IMG/VR virus record: IMGVR_UViG_3300032213_000589
Location: 1-23,065 of that record
Length of the DNA: 23,065 nt
Reading direction: 5' to 3' (one strand)
From: a virus
Shown here: in pieces, positions 6,809-14,226 of the stretch
Position numbering within the stretch: the stretch's first letter is position 1
How the letters are laid out: each line of letters starts with the position of its first letter
Position numbers and translations under genes: made by a program
The notes under the pieces: model-generated
What the model was told of the DNA's origin: nothing
Database searches by the model: none
What the model saw: the letters and a program-made list of their open reading frames with translations, nothing else

Positions 6809-8376
6809 GTAATGTAGCAATTAATATCCTTGCTGAATTTATCGGCAAAAAAGCTTTCGATAAAGCTGGAAAATCTATCAGCAAGCTTGAAAAATCTGCA
6901 TTTAAACTAGGCAGAGCTCTTGGTCTTGCTTTAGGTACTACAGCAATAGTCGCTTTTGGTAGAGCCTCCTTAAAAGCATTTGCCTCAGATGAGGCAGCGG
7001 CTCAGCGCCTTGCAACTGCAGTAGATAATTTAGGACTGTCTTATTCTAGAACTAGAGTAGCTGATTTTATTTCGGGCTTAGAAGCTTCGGCTGGAATCGC
7101 TGATGACGTTTTACGTCCAGCTATGCAAGCACTTTTAACCACCACCGGCTCTTTGACTAAATCACAAACTTTACTTAACAATGCCATCCAAATCTCACGC
7201 GCAAGCGGTGTCGAACTTTCTACCGTTTCACAGGATTTGGCTAACGGCTATGTAGGAATTACTAAAGGTCTTAAGAAATACAACACTGGTCTGACTCAAG
7301 CCGAATTAAAGAGCAAATCATTTGCGGATATTCTAGGCATATTGCTTACTAACTCAGCTGGTGCAGCTAACGCTTATCTCGACACTACAGAATATAAATT
7401 AGCAGTGCTTGGAGTTGCAGCCGATAACGCTAGAGAATCTATCGGTAGAGGCTTAGTAGATGCATTTGCAAAGATGAGCGGCGGCACTGAGGCAAGTGAT
7501 GCGGCAAAGACTATTAACAATATAGCTAAGGCTATCAATGCCATTACTGGTGCTGTAGGCGGTGCCATAGGCGGTATAACTAAGCTCTACGGCAAGCTTG
7601 ATAATTTCGTGCAGAACTTTGACCCGCTATTTGGAGACTCACTAGCTTCTCAAAAGACAAGAAAAGTAGGGCGCTCAGCTTCTCCAGCGGGAACTGCCCG
7701 TAGAACAGCTCAACAGAGAATAGCCGAAGTAGCGGCAGCCAAGCGAGCTAAAGAGCTTTACAACATTCAGCAAAAGCAAGTCAAGGCTCAACAGGCTTTA
7801 CTGGCAGAGCAAAAGAAGCAAGCTGCGCTCAAGAAAGCAGCTACCGTATTTGACGTAGAGCAAGCCGGTCTAATTGCAGCTCTGACTCGTAACATTACTA
7901 AAGAAGAAGAAACCAGAGCTAAGGCTCAACTAGCTTTACTGAACGGTAATGCAGCCGTAGCTACTTCTCTTACAAAGCAAATCCTCATGTCTCAAGATGC
8001 GACAGGCGCTCTTTACAAATTATGGCAGACTTTGCCAGATGCTAAGAATCCTTTTCTATACCTTGAAGCTTATCTAGTAGAGCTTGGCAAGAAAGCGCAA
8101 GCGGCGTTAACTTTAACCTTGCCAGTCGCAACTTCTATAGGTACAGATTTTATGAATAGCGTAGTGGCTCAATCAGCATCAAATGTACCAGTCAGTCCTT
8201 TCCCTAGAACGCAACCCGGAGACTTCCGCAGATACGAAGAAGCTTCTAACCGAACTGGACCAATCCAAGTAGTAGTACAGCTTGATGGACAGACTATTGC
8301 GCAATCAAACCAGAATCAATCTTTATCGGGGACTCCAAGTGCCATCAACCGTACTTTAGGAATGTTTAGCGGCTAA
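6805..8376 (+). CDS. Tape measure protein
   Basis: 523 aa, mainly helical and Ala/Lys-rich, the longest single gene of the tail block. The N-terminus has the repeated Lys/Ala heptad style of tape measures (AFDKAGKSISKLEKSAFKLG) followed by a hydrophobic segment around residues 36-50. A helical coiled-coil-like stretch (about 300-345, many Lys/Gln/Ala) follows, and the C-terminus is beta with QVVVQLDGQTIAQ (a common ending). With the usual relation of about 0.15 nm per residue the tail would be near 80 nm, short for a siphovirus. It starts by ATGA overlap with the gp10-like gene and ends with one base shared with the next start. Confidence 0.88.
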   Translation: MSNVAINILAEFIGKKAFDKAGKSISKLEKSAFKLGRALGLALGTTAIVAFGRASLKAFASDEAAAQRLATAVDNLGLSYSRTRVADFISGLEASAGIADDVLRPAMQALLTTTGSLTKSQTLLNNAIQISRASGVELSTVSQDLANGYVGITKGLKKYNTGLTQAELKSKSFADILGILLTNSAGAANAYLDTTEYKLAVLGVAADNARESIGRGLVDAFAKMSGGTEASDAAKTINNIAKAINAITGAVGGAIGGITKLYGKLDNFVQNFDPLFGDSLASQKTRKVGRSASPAGTARRTAQQRIAEVAAAKRAKELYNIQQKQVKAQQALLAEQKKQAALKKAATVFDVEQAGLIAALTRNITKEEETRAKAQLALLNGNAAVATSLTKQILMSQDATGALYKLWQTLPDAKNPFLYLEAYLVELGKKAQAALTLTLPVATSIGTDFMNSVVAQSASNVPVSPFPRTQPGDFRRYEEASNRTGPIQVVVQLDGQTIAQSNQNQSLSGTPSAINRTLGMFSG

Positions 8377-9620
8377 TGGCACTCCCAGCAAATATAGCCG
8401 TTTCTTTCGACTTTAGTTCTGGTGCTACGTTCGGCACCGGATTTGTTATAGGTTCTGACAAGAATGGAATTATTGGCACTTCTTCTTTTGGTTCATCCGA
8501 TGTTATTTTGCCGGTAGTTGACCTTACGCCTAATGTTTACGAGATTACGATTAAACGTGGTCGCAATATTCTGCGCGATACTTACGAAGCTGGTACAGCT
8601 ATCGTGCGCGTGTTAGACCCTGATTCTAATTTTAATCCTCAGTCAGTTACTTCACCTTACTATCCTTATCTAACTCCACTGCGTAAGGTTCGCATTTCAG
8701 CTACTACAGCCACTACAGATAAATTCTTATTCAGCGGTTACGTTACTGATTACAAATACTCTTACCCTACTTCGCAAGAAACAGGATACGTAGATATTTA
8801 TTGCAGCGATGCATTTAGATTATTCCAGATGGCTAACATTACAGCTGTTACGGATTCCGGCGCTGGTCAAGACACTGGCACTAGAATTAATAAGATTCTG
8901 GACCAAGTATCCTTTCCTGCATCTATGCGCACTATCGCTACAGGTGTAAACACTTGCGTAGCTGACCCTGCAACTTCGCGCACTTCACTCGATGCAATTA
9001 AAAACGCAGAATTTAGCGAAACCGGCGCATATTATCTCGACGGTACGGGAACCGCAGTATTTAAGAATAGAACTCAGGTCATGAGCTCACTAGCGGCTAC
9101 GCCTATTGAGTTTAATCAGACCACTGGTATCCCATACCAGAATCTAAAATATGCTTTTGATGACAAACTCATCATAAATACTTGCACTTTTACTCGTGTT
9201 GGCGGCTCACCCATTACGGTCTTTGACCAGACTTCTATAGACAAATACTTCCCGCATGGCATTACTCAAGATAACTTAGTAGCGCAGACAGATGCTTTAG
9301 TTACAGATATTGCTAGGGAATTTATTAGTACGAGAAAAGACACTACTATTCGTATTGACGAAATGACAGTAGATTTGCTCGATACGTCAGTACCTACCGA
9401 TACCATGATTGGTTTAGATTTCTTCGATAACTTGAAGATAACAAACGTCCAGCCGGACGGCAGTACCATCGTTAAAACTCTCCAGTGTCAGGGTATTAAC
9501 TGGAGCATCACCCCCAACAAAATGACAGCGGTAATAACTACGCTAGAGCCTATTGGTGATGCCTTCATCATCGGCAGCTCTACGTACGGTATAATCGGTG
9601 TCTCGACATTTAGTTATTAG
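8376..9620 (+). CDS. Tail-tip (minor tail / hub-like) protein
   Basis: 414 aa, directly after the tape measure, the usual place for distal tail and hub proteins that build the tail tip. The body is beta-rich with YEITIKRGRN, then the AIVRVLDPDSNFNP block and the FSGYVTDYKY block that recur in actinophage minor tail proteins. A motif of the form F-x-I-G-S-x3-G-I-I-G-x-S-x-F occurs twice: at residues 23-38 and again at the very C-terminus (397-412). It may be a clasp that brings the two ends together, or an attachment peptide for the fibres encoded next. Enzymatic motifs are not visible. Confidence 0.7.
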   Translation: MALPANIAVSFDFSSGATFGTGFVIGSDKNGIIGTSSFGSSDVILPVVDLTPNVYEITIKRGRNILRDTYEAGTAIVRVLDPDSNFNPQSVTSPYYPYLTPLRKVRISATTATTDKFLFSGYVTDYKYSYPTSQETGYVDIYCSDAFRLFQMANITAVTDSGAGQDTGTRINKILDQVSFPASMRTIATGVNTCVADPATSRTSLDAIKNAEFSETGAYYLDGTGTAVFKNRTQVMSSLAATPIEFNQTTGIPYQNLKYAFDDKLIINTCTFTRVGGSPITVFDQTSIDKYFPHGITQDNLVAQTDALVTDIAREFISTRKDTTIRIDEMTVDLLDTSVPTDTMIGLDFFDNLKITNVQPDGSTIVKTLQCQGINWSITPNKMTAVITTLEPIGDAFIIGSSTYGIIGVSTFSY

Positions 9621-9629
9621 GAGCAAGTA

Positions 9630-10016
9630 ATGGCAACATTTCCAGTAGCAACAGGTGACGTATTAACCGCCGCCACTTACAACTCGTTGCCGGTTTTTAC
9701 AGTAGGCGCAGATAACACCGCCGATTACACAGCTGTTCTCTCTGACCAATATCAGGTACTAGAGATTATGAATAAAGCTACTGCTATTGCTTTTAAGATT
9801 CCTACAAACGCAACAGCGGCTTTTCCCATCGGGACGGTTATTACAGTGCTCAACCGTGGCGTGGGAGTCTGCACAATAAGCGCCGTGACAAGCGGCACCA
9901 CGACTGTACTTAGTGCCGGAGCCGTAGCTGCCGCACCAACACTAGCCCAGTACAAAGCGGCTGCATGTCTGAAAATTGCTACCGATACTTGGATTATTAC
10001 TGGGGCGATTGGCTAA
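9630..10016 (+). CDS. Small tail-tip/fibre beta-domain protein
   Basis: 128 aa with a good AGGAG ribosome site. It has the domain often seen at the ends of marine and freshwater phage fibres: DYTAVLSDQYQVLEIMN, then AIAFKIPTNATAAFPIGT, then TVLNRGVG and a final ATDTWIITGAIG. The fold is a small beta domain probably forming trimers. Here it is a separate gene between the tail tip and three fibre paralogs, so it may be the adaptor joining them. The next gene starts in the stop codon (TAATG). Confidence 0.6.
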   Translation: MATFPVATGDVLTAATYNSLPVFTVGADNTADYTAVLSDQYQVLEIMNKATAIAFKIPTNATAAFPIGTVITVLNRGVGVCTISAVTSGTTTVLSAGAVAAAPTLAQYKAAACLKIATDTWIITGAIG

Positions 10017-10546
10017 TGCTTAATGGCATAGCAGCTTTACACGCGGGTGGGGTACCAGCTGAGACTAACTCTTACGAGTCTATTGCGACCACAACAGTAG
10101 GGTCAGGCGGTACTGGCACAATTACTTTTAGCTCTATTCCATCAACTTTTAAGCATTTACAGATTCGTTGTTTAATAAAAGCATCAGGCGCGGTAAATCC
10201 TTTGATTCGATTTAACGGTGATAGCACCAACAGTTATTACTGGCACGGACTTTATGGTACTGGTTCAGCAGCCGGAGCAAATAACGGTGGCGGTTTAGGC
10301 GATGCTATGATTTTGGCTTACTCTGACAATCAATGGGGCTCAGCAATTTCGGATATATTGGATTACACCAACACAAATAAGAACACAACAATCCGTAATC
10401 TTGGCGGGTGCGATACTAACGGTGGCGGTCAGATAGCACTTAACTCGGGGTTTTATATCAAGACCGATGTAATTACCAGTGTTTCTATTACTGGCACAAC
10501 CTTTGCTCAGTATTCATCATTCGCACTATACGGAATTAAGGGGTAA
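10016..10546 (+). CDS. Fibre/receptor-binding protein, paralog 1 of 3
   Basis: 176 aa from ATG 10016; the frame can be extended upstream to 9965, but that would overlap the previous gene by 52 bases and has no ribosome site, while 10016 overlaps its stop by one base. It starts with an extra 20 residues (MLNGIAALHAGG) lacking in the other two and possibly anchoring the fibre. The shared body then follows: SIATTTVGSGGTGTITFSS, IPSTFKHLQI, LYGTGSAAG at residues 79-87, and the terminal FALYGIKG. A beta-sandwich receptor-binding role is inferred from position and from the tandem paralogs. Confidence 0.65.
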   Translation: MLNGIAALHAGGVPAETNSYESIATTTVGSGGTGTITFSSIPSTFKHLQIRCLIKASGAVNPLIRFNGDSTNSYYWHGLYGTGSAAGANNGGGLGDAMILAYSDNQWGSAISDILDYTNTNKNTTIRNLGGCDTNGGGQIALNSGFYIKTDVITSVSITGTTFAQYSSFALYGIKG

Positions 10547-10549
10547 ATA

Positions 10550-11077
10550 ATGCCAGCCGGTTCAACTTATACGCCGATAGCAAGTACTACGCTGACTGCT
10601 TCTGCTACTGAAATTAACTTTACGTCAGTATCTAGTGCTTATACCGATTTAGTTCTTGTATGTAATTTAGGTATGAGCCGAACAGGTGCTGCTTTCTTTT
10701 TACGTGTGGGAAACGGCACCATTGATACTGGGTCTAACTACTCTGAAACAGAACTTTATGGTACAGGTAGCGCAGCAGGTTCAGCGCGGCGCACTAGCAG
10801 TACCGAGTGGAATATCTTTAGTAATGTTGGTTCTAGCACTACAACTGGTGAAAATACTTTTATTATGCAGTTTATGAATTACAGCAATACAACTACAAAT
10901 AAAACCGTTCTTGGGCGCGCTAATAATGCTTCTAGTTCTAGTTTTCCCGGAACTGCGGCAGCCGCTTTTTTATGGCGTTCTACTAGCGCAATTAACACAA
11001 TTAGAGTAGTAAGAAATGGTACTGATACTTTTAACTCTGGCAGCACATTTACCCTCTACGGAATCGCGGCTGCATAA
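10550..11077 (+). CDS. Fibre/receptor-binding protein, paralog 2 of 3
   Basis: 175 aa, Ser/Thr/Asn-rich and probably all beta. It aligns with its neighbours through TPIASTTLTASATEINFTS, then YTDLVLVCNL, an exact LYGTGSAAG (69-77) shared with paralog 1, and the ending FTLYGIAAA. The middle third differs strongly, as expected for a receptor-contact surface. Three bases separate it from paralog 1, and its stop overlaps the next start by one base. Another frame inside it (10686-10877) is a shadow. Confidence 0.65.
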   Translation: MPAGSTYTPIASTTLTASATEINFTSVSSAYTDLVLVCNLGMSRTGAAFFLRVGNGTIDTGSNYSETELYGTGSAAGSARRTSSTEWNIFSNVGSSTTTGENTFIMQFMNYSNTTTNKTVLGRANNASSSSFPGTAAAAFLWRSTSAINTIRVVRNGTDTFNSGSTFTLYGIAAA

Positions 11078-11577
11078 TGCCTAATACATTTGAACTTATT
11101 GCAAGCTCGACGCTGGGAAGCGCAGCCTCAAACATAGAGTTCGCTTCAATCCCTGCAACCTTTACAGACTTAAAACTTGTCTATTCTTTGCGCAGCGATA
11201 ATGGAGACGATTACTTTGCTTTGACTTTAAACGGTTCATCATCATCATTTACTACAAGAGATGTACAAGGCGGCGGCACAAGTGCTGCATCTGCCAATAG
11301 GTCTGACAACCTATTAGTTTTTACACAAGACCCTAGCTCGATGACAGCAAACACATTCTCAAGCGGTGAAATCTACTTCCCTAATTATGCCGGTTCAACG
11401 AATAAATCTTTTAGCCAAGACACAGCATACGAGAACAATGCAACCAGCGCAGGAATGGCTTTACGCGCTGGGTTATGGTCTAACACGGCAGCAATCACAA
11501 CAATCAGAATCGCTAAAGCATCAGGGAACTTTACTGCAAACTCAACCGCCTACCTATATGGAGTAAAAAATGCCTAA
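11077..11577 (+). CDS. Fibre/receptor-binding protein, paralog 3 of 3
   Basis: 166 aa with the same plan: FELIASSTLGSAASNIEF, ASIPATFTDLKLVYSL, a GGGTSAASANR stretch where the other two have GTGSAAG, and the ending AYLYGVKNA. It is the shortest and most diverged in the centre. With the two upstream genes it forms a tandem family that probably arose by duplication. This style of protein (IAS..L......I.F.SIPATYTDL) is common in uncultured aquatic phages. Direct receptor binding is inferred, not shown. Confidence 0.65.
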   Translation: MPNTFELIASSTLGSAASNIEFASIPATFTDLKLVYSLRSDNGDDYFALTLNGSSSSFTTRDVQGGGTSAASANRSDNLLVFTQDPSSMTANTFSSGEIYFPNYAGSTNKSFSQDTAYENNATSAGMALRAGLWSNTAAITTIRIAKASGNFTANSTAYLYGVKNA

Positions 11578-11791
11578 TCCAACACGAATCGAAATCAACT
11601 GCGAGACAGGCGTGGAGTCAATCATTGAACTCACCGATGCCGAAGTTGCAGAGATGGCAGCACAGGCGGCACTAGCTGCTGAGAAGAAGGCAGAAGATGA
11701 TGCAGCGGCAGCGGCTAAGGCAACTGCTAAGGCTGCTCTGTTAGAACGTCTTGGCATAACAGCCGATGAAGCGGCACTACTACTGGGATGA
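11570..11791 (+). CDS. Ala-rich small protein after the fibre genes
   Basis: 73 aa. The N-terminus (TRIEINCETGVESIIELT) is followed by a long Ala/Glu/Lys helix (about 24-58), probably a coiled coil, and a short leucine-rich end (LLERLGITADEAALLLG). Proteins of this layout commonly follow the fibre genes in actinophages and may be chaperones or fibre-tip partners; their role is not settled. It overlaps the preceding gene by eight bases and the endolysin by four (ATGA). Confidence 0.65.
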   Translation: MPNPTRIEINCETGVESIIELTDAEVAEMAAQAALAAEKKAEDDAAAAAKATAKAALLERLGITADEAALLLG

Positions 11792-12219
11792 GCCCTAAGT
11801 TATGTGCAGCTGGTGTAACTTTAAGGGAGCAAGTAAATGCTCGCTATAAAGACAGAGACAAGCGCAGCGATGGCTGGATTGCCGATGCACGTCATCTATC
11901 AGGTGGTGTATCGGACCATATTGCTACAGCGGATGGGATTGTTAGAGGGCTCGACCTTGACAGGGATTTACATGGAGTACCGAAACCAGACGAAATGCCT
12001 TATCTTGCAGACCAATTACGATTACTTGCCAAGTCTAAAAGAGATGGTGGAAGAATTGCCTATATCATATTTGACGGCGTTATTGCCAGCCCGAAGAAGT
12101 CTTGGAATTTCCGTAAATACGTGGGGAGCAATCAGCACCGCCATCACATGCATGTCAGCTTTACGAGCAAGGGCGATAAAGACGGTTCGTTATTTCTACT
12201 CCCACTACTCGAAGGATAA
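11788..12219 (+). CDS. Endolysin, M15/VanY-like peptidoglycan peptidase
   Basis: 143 aa, a single enzymatic domain with no separate cell-wall-binding domain. The layout fits M15-type zinc peptidases that cut peptide cross-links: GGVSDHI with the first zinc ligand His44, GLDLDRD with the second ligand Asp56 or Asp58, and HRHHMHVSF with His122 as the third. No signal peptide is present, so release would depend on a holin; two membrane microproteins follow at once. The frame at 11837-12223 on the same strand is a shadow. The ATGA overlap with the Ala-rich gene fixes the start. Confidence 0.8.
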   Translation: MSPKLCAAGVTLREQVNARYKDRDKRSDGWIADARHLSGGVSDHIATADGIVRGLDLDRDLHGVPKPDEMPYLADQLRLLAKSKRDGGRIAYIIFDGVIASPKKSWNFRKYVGSNQHRHHMHVSFTSKGDKDGSLFLLPLLEG

Positions 12220-12223
12220 GTAA

Positions 12224-12364
12224 ATGAACATGAAGAATCCAGCGGTCCTAGCACTCGGCGCATTTCTAGCAGCATGGGCTGGTAGTAACTTTGAGGTGGA
12301 CTACCGCGCTATTCTCTGGGCTATTCTTTCAGGCGTGTTCGGATATGCGAGCCCGAAGAAATGA
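12224..12364 (+). CDS. Putative holin (46 aa, two membrane segments)
   Basis: Starts four bases after the endolysin stop. MNMKNP precedes a hydrophobic stretch AVLALGAFLAAWAG; a short polar loop SNFEVDYR and a second hydrophobic stretch AILWAILSGVFGYA follow, then SPKK. Two membrane passes with basic ends in a very short protein next to an endolysin is the class II holin plan. The TGA overlaps the next start by four bases (ATGA). Holin function is inferred from layout and position, not from a recognised family. Confidence 0.65.
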   Translation: MNMKNPAVLALGAFLAAWAGSNFEVDYRAILWAILSGVFGYASPKK

Positions 12365-12510
12365 CACAACAGGATTTCTTTACTCTTTACTTTGCAAGCT
12401 TGACAATAGTAGGCGGCTTGGCTGGCTACGTGATTACGCATTTACTTAGCGAGATAAAAAGACTCAACTCGCGGGTGGATGAAATCTACAATATCTTACT
12501 AGACAGGTAA
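12361..12510 (+). CDS. Small membrane protein, possible second holin or antiholin (49 aa)
   Basis: MTQQDFFTLY leads to one hydrophobic span (FASLTIVGGLAGYVITHLL), then a charged amphipathic helix with heptad spacing (EIKRLNSRVDEIYNILLDR). The one-span plus coiled-coil layout resembles small phage lysis accessory proteins. Overlap with the putative holin by ATGA suggests coupled translation and a two-part holin system. Spanin-like or unrelated membrane functions are possible. It closes the late block: a new promoter-like box starts within its stop codon. Confidence 0.6.
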   Translation: MTQQDFFTLYFASLTIVGGLAGYVITHLLSEIKRLNSRVDEIYNILLDR

Positions 12511-12513
12511 CAT
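12485..12513 (+). promoter_or_regulatory. Putative promoter for a leaderless transcript before the 72-aa gene
   Basis: TCTACA (12485-12490, four matches to TTGACA) lies 17 bases before TAACAT (12508-12513), which ends six bases before the ATG at 12520. Spacing to the start codon is the same as for the two portal promoters, and a Shine-Dalgarno sequence at proper distance is lacking. It marks the change from lysis genes to the next block. Confidence 0.45.
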
Positions 12514-12519
12514 TTATCT

Positions 12520-12738
12520 ATGGCTAAGAAAAAGGTCATAGACCTAGATACTTACAACGCGTTAGATGCGTATGCCATTTCGATGCACGAATTCTATAAA
12601 GCTTTAAGACGTGCCGGATTCGCAGTAGATATGTGCTTAGGAATTATCACAGAGCGCAGTGCTTATCCTGATTGGATTATGCCAGAGCTGCCTAATCGCA
12701 TAGACAATATTCCCTATGATGACGAGGATGACGATTAA
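12520..12738 (+). CDS. Hypothetical small acidic protein
   Basis: 72 aa, not recognised. A basic start (MAKKK) leads to helical segments (ALDAYAISMHEFYKALRRAG, then FAVDMCLGIITER) and a strongly acidic end (YDDEDDD). No membrane segment, no zinc motif. It is probably the first gene after a leaderless promoter and overlaps the following phosphoesterase by 11 or 23 bases, so the two are likely co-expressed. The acidic tail could mimic DNA or bind a basic partner; that is speculation. Confidence 0.65.
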   Translation: MAKKKVIDLDTYNALDAYAISMHEFYKALRRAGFAVDMCLGIITERSAYPDWIMPELPNRIDNIPYDDEDDD

Positions 12739-13492
12739 GCGAACCGTAGTGGTGCCTGACCTTCAAATTCCATATCACGATGTAGTAGCCGTCAAAAACG
12801 TCACGGCTTTTATTAAGGCGTTCAAGCCGGACTCAGTAGTAATTTTGGGTGACGAGCTGGACCTCCCTATGATTTCAAAATGGGAAGAAGGCAAGCTCGG
12901 ATGGTTCGAGCAGACACTTCACGATGACAGGGAGCAAGCTGTAGAGATTCTCTGGGGCTTAACTGAGTTCGCTAAAGAAGCCCACGTAACGCGTAGTAAC
13001 CACACAGATAGATTGTATAACGTCATCATGCGCAAGATACCGGCTTTCTTGGCACTGCCAGAGCTACGCTATGAGAAGTTCATGAGATTCGAGGAGCTTG
13101 GGATTCAGTACCATAAGAATCCATATCCGATTGCTAAAGGCTGGATAGCTATACACGGGGATGAAGGCAGCATAAGTCCACACGCGGGAATGACCGCGTT
13201 GACTCATGCCCGCAAAATGGGGCTAAATGTAATTTGTGGGCATACGCATCGTGCCGGTCAGAGTGCCTTTTCTGAGGCTTCCAACGGGGTTTTAAGACGT
13301 GTTCACAGGGGAGTGGATGCCGGACACCTCATGAATCTAAAAGCGGCTCACTATACCCGTGGGACCGCTAATTGGCAGCAATCTATACAAATCATTACAG
13401 AGGATTCTAAAGGCGTACAGATTGACCTTATATATATAGAGAAGGATGGCACGTTCGCCGTGCATGGGAAGCGTTATGGACGTCCCCGCTAA
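12716..13492 (+). CDS. Metallophosphoesterase
   Basis: Up to 258 aa, calcineurin-like fold. Motifs in order: VVPDLQIPYHD (metal site I, with Gln where many members have His), VVILGDELDL (GDxxD, site II), RSNHTDR (the GNHE equivalent), IAIHGDEG and VICGHTHRAG (GHTH, last site). Phage members of this group are common in actinophages; targets (DNA ends, cyclic nucleotides or phosphoprotein) are unknown. ATG codons at 12716, 12719 and 12728 are in frame; 12728 gives the smallest overlap, with GAGG directly in front, so the start is open. The last 17 bases overlap a possible 36-aa frame. Confidence 0.85.
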   Translation: MMTRMTIKRTVVVPDLQIPYHDVVAVKNVTAFIKAFKPDSVVILGDELDLPMISKWEEGKLGWFEQTLHDDREQAVEILWGLTEFAKEAHVTRSNHTDRLYNVIMRKIPAFLALPELRYEKFMRFEELGIQYHKNPYPIAKGWIAIHGDEGSISPHAGMTALTHARKMGLNVICGHTHRAGQSAFSEASNGVLRRVHRGVDAGHLMNLKAAHYTRGTANWQQSIQIITEDSKGVQIDLIYIEKDGTFAVHGKRYGRPR

Positions 13493-13586
13493 GCTCGGAT
13501 TCCCCTATTTTGAGGATGAAGACCCTTCTCAAATCGTTATCAAATCGTTATCAAAAAAGGGTGGCTGCCGCTACAGACTGATGTAG
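13476..13586 (+). CDS. Possible 36-aa microprotein overlapping the phosphoesterase end
   Basis: ATG 13476 has GGGAAG at a plausible ribosome-site distance. The frame reads MDVPAKLGFPYFEDEDPSQ and continues through the 11-base direct repeat to TAG. Composition is mixed, with no domain. No second copy is available for a conservation test and part of it covers a likely regulatory repeat, so it may be chance. Confidence 0.3.
   Translation: MDVPAKLGFPYFEDEDPSQIVIKSLSKKGGCRYRLM
13530..13551 (+). repeat. Two tandem copies of an 11-base repeat containing TTATCA
   Basis: CAAATCGTTAT occurs twice without a gap (13530-13540, 13541-13551), followed by CAAAAAA. It places TTATCA at 13537-13542 and 13548-13553, one helical turn apart (11 bases). 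A third TTATCA starts at 13595 and an inverted one (TTGATA) ends at 13619. The regular phasing suggests sites for a DNA-binding protein. Confidence 0.6.
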
Positions 13587-13595
13587 TGTTCTCTT

Positions 13596-13619
13596 TATCA
13601 GGTAAACCGTTACTTGATA
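13596..13619. promoter_or_regulatory. 24-bp dyad, likely operator or regulatory hairpin
   Basis: TATCAGGTAA (13596-13605), a four-base centre ACCG, and TTACTTGATA (13610-13619) form an inverted repeat with one mismatch (a G-U pair if transcribed). It lies 19 bases before the start of the 57-aa gene. The half-site TATCA(A/G) also occurs in the direct repeat upstream. No repressor gene is visible in the window. Confidence 0.55.
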
Positions 13620-13637
13620 CTAGGTTAGGAGAACAAA

Positions 13638-13811
13638 ATGAACGAATCAGTTTTAAGCACATTAGTAATAGAGATTGAAAAGAATCGCAATACAGCTGGT
13701 TATTATGCAGCCATGAAAAATACTAAGCTGGCAAATAAGTACGAACATATCGCTGCCGGACTAGAAGAAGCTCACCGCATCATCGTTAACGAGATGGCGG
13801 TAAATGCATAA
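13638..13811 (+). CDS. Hypothetical 57-aa protein, first gene after the regulatory gap
   Basis: A strong AGGAGAA ribosome site precedes ATG 13638. The protein is helical (MNESVLSTLVIEIEKNRNTA, then YEHIAAGLEEAHRII) with no known motif. It begins a run of overlapping small genes downstream of the only sizeable intergenic gap, so it is probably the first gene of an early transcript. The stop shares one base with the next ATG. Confidence 0.7.
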   Translation: MNESVLSTLVIEIEKNRNTAGYYAAMKNTKLANKYEHIAAGLEEAHRIIVNEMAVNA

Positions 13812-14107
13812 TGAGCGCCATGTCAAATCTTTACACAGAGCAAGAATTAGATTTCGAACGCTTATCAATTACTTCTATGGAATGGACTGCAGACACTTGG
13901 CAGGTCCAAGCCGAAGAAGGTCGCTTCGATGGTGTGATTGATTTCGACCATCGCTATATCTACTGGTACGAAGAATATGCCTACCTTATGGATGCCCGCG
14001 AAATCTTGAAATCATTTGGCGAGCACTTTGCAGTTCTATTCGATAGCTACTCAGAACAGTGGTGCATCACAACTACTTACCAATCTACAGAATGGAGAAC
14101 AGCATAA
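13811..14107 (+). CDS. Hypothetical protein, acidic and aromatic-rich
   Basis: 98 aa, not recognised. It is unusually rich in Trp, Tyr, Phe, Glu and Asp (FDHRYIYWYEEYAYLMDARE) and appears to be a single small alpha/beta domain. A second Met at codon 4 is an alternative start. One-base overlaps with both neighbours place it in an early operon. Small acidic early phage proteins often inhibit host enzymes, but nothing here shows a target. Confidence 0.65.
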   Translation: MSAMSNLYTEQELDFERLSITSMEWTADTWQVQAEEGRFDGVIDFDHRYIYWYEEYAYLMDAREILKSFGEHFAVLFDSYSEQWCITTTYQSTEWRTA

Positions 14108-14226
14108 TGAGTATATATCTGTTAACTTTTATATCTACGGTTAGCGTTTTTGGGCTTGGATATTATCTTGGTAATGCAGACGGCAAGGTAGAAGGTCGTA
14201 TAGAGACCTTTCAGGAAAACCGATGA
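14107..14226 (+). CDS. Small single-span membrane protein (39 aa)
   Basis: MSIYLLTFISTVSVFGLGYY is a hydrophobic N-terminal anchor; LGNADGKVEGRIETFQENR is a short charged cytoplasmic or external tail. It starts in the stop of the previous gene (TAATG) and ends by ATGA overlap with the next, which supports a real gene. A role in host membrane takeover, exclusion or lysis timing is possible; nothing specific can be said. Confidence 0.6.
   Translation: MSIYLLTFISTVSVFGLGYYLGNADGKVEGRIETFQENR

Noticed and set aside
9965-10015. Upstream extension of fibre paralog 1
   Set aside because: It would overlap the previous gene by 52 bases and has no ribosome site; ATG 10016 overlaps the stop by one base like its neighbours.
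11837-12223. Open frame of 128 codons on the + strand overlapping the endolysin
   Set aside because: The overlapping frame has the zinc-ligand motifs of an M15 peptidase and correct overlaps with its neighbours; this one has no motif and is a shadow.
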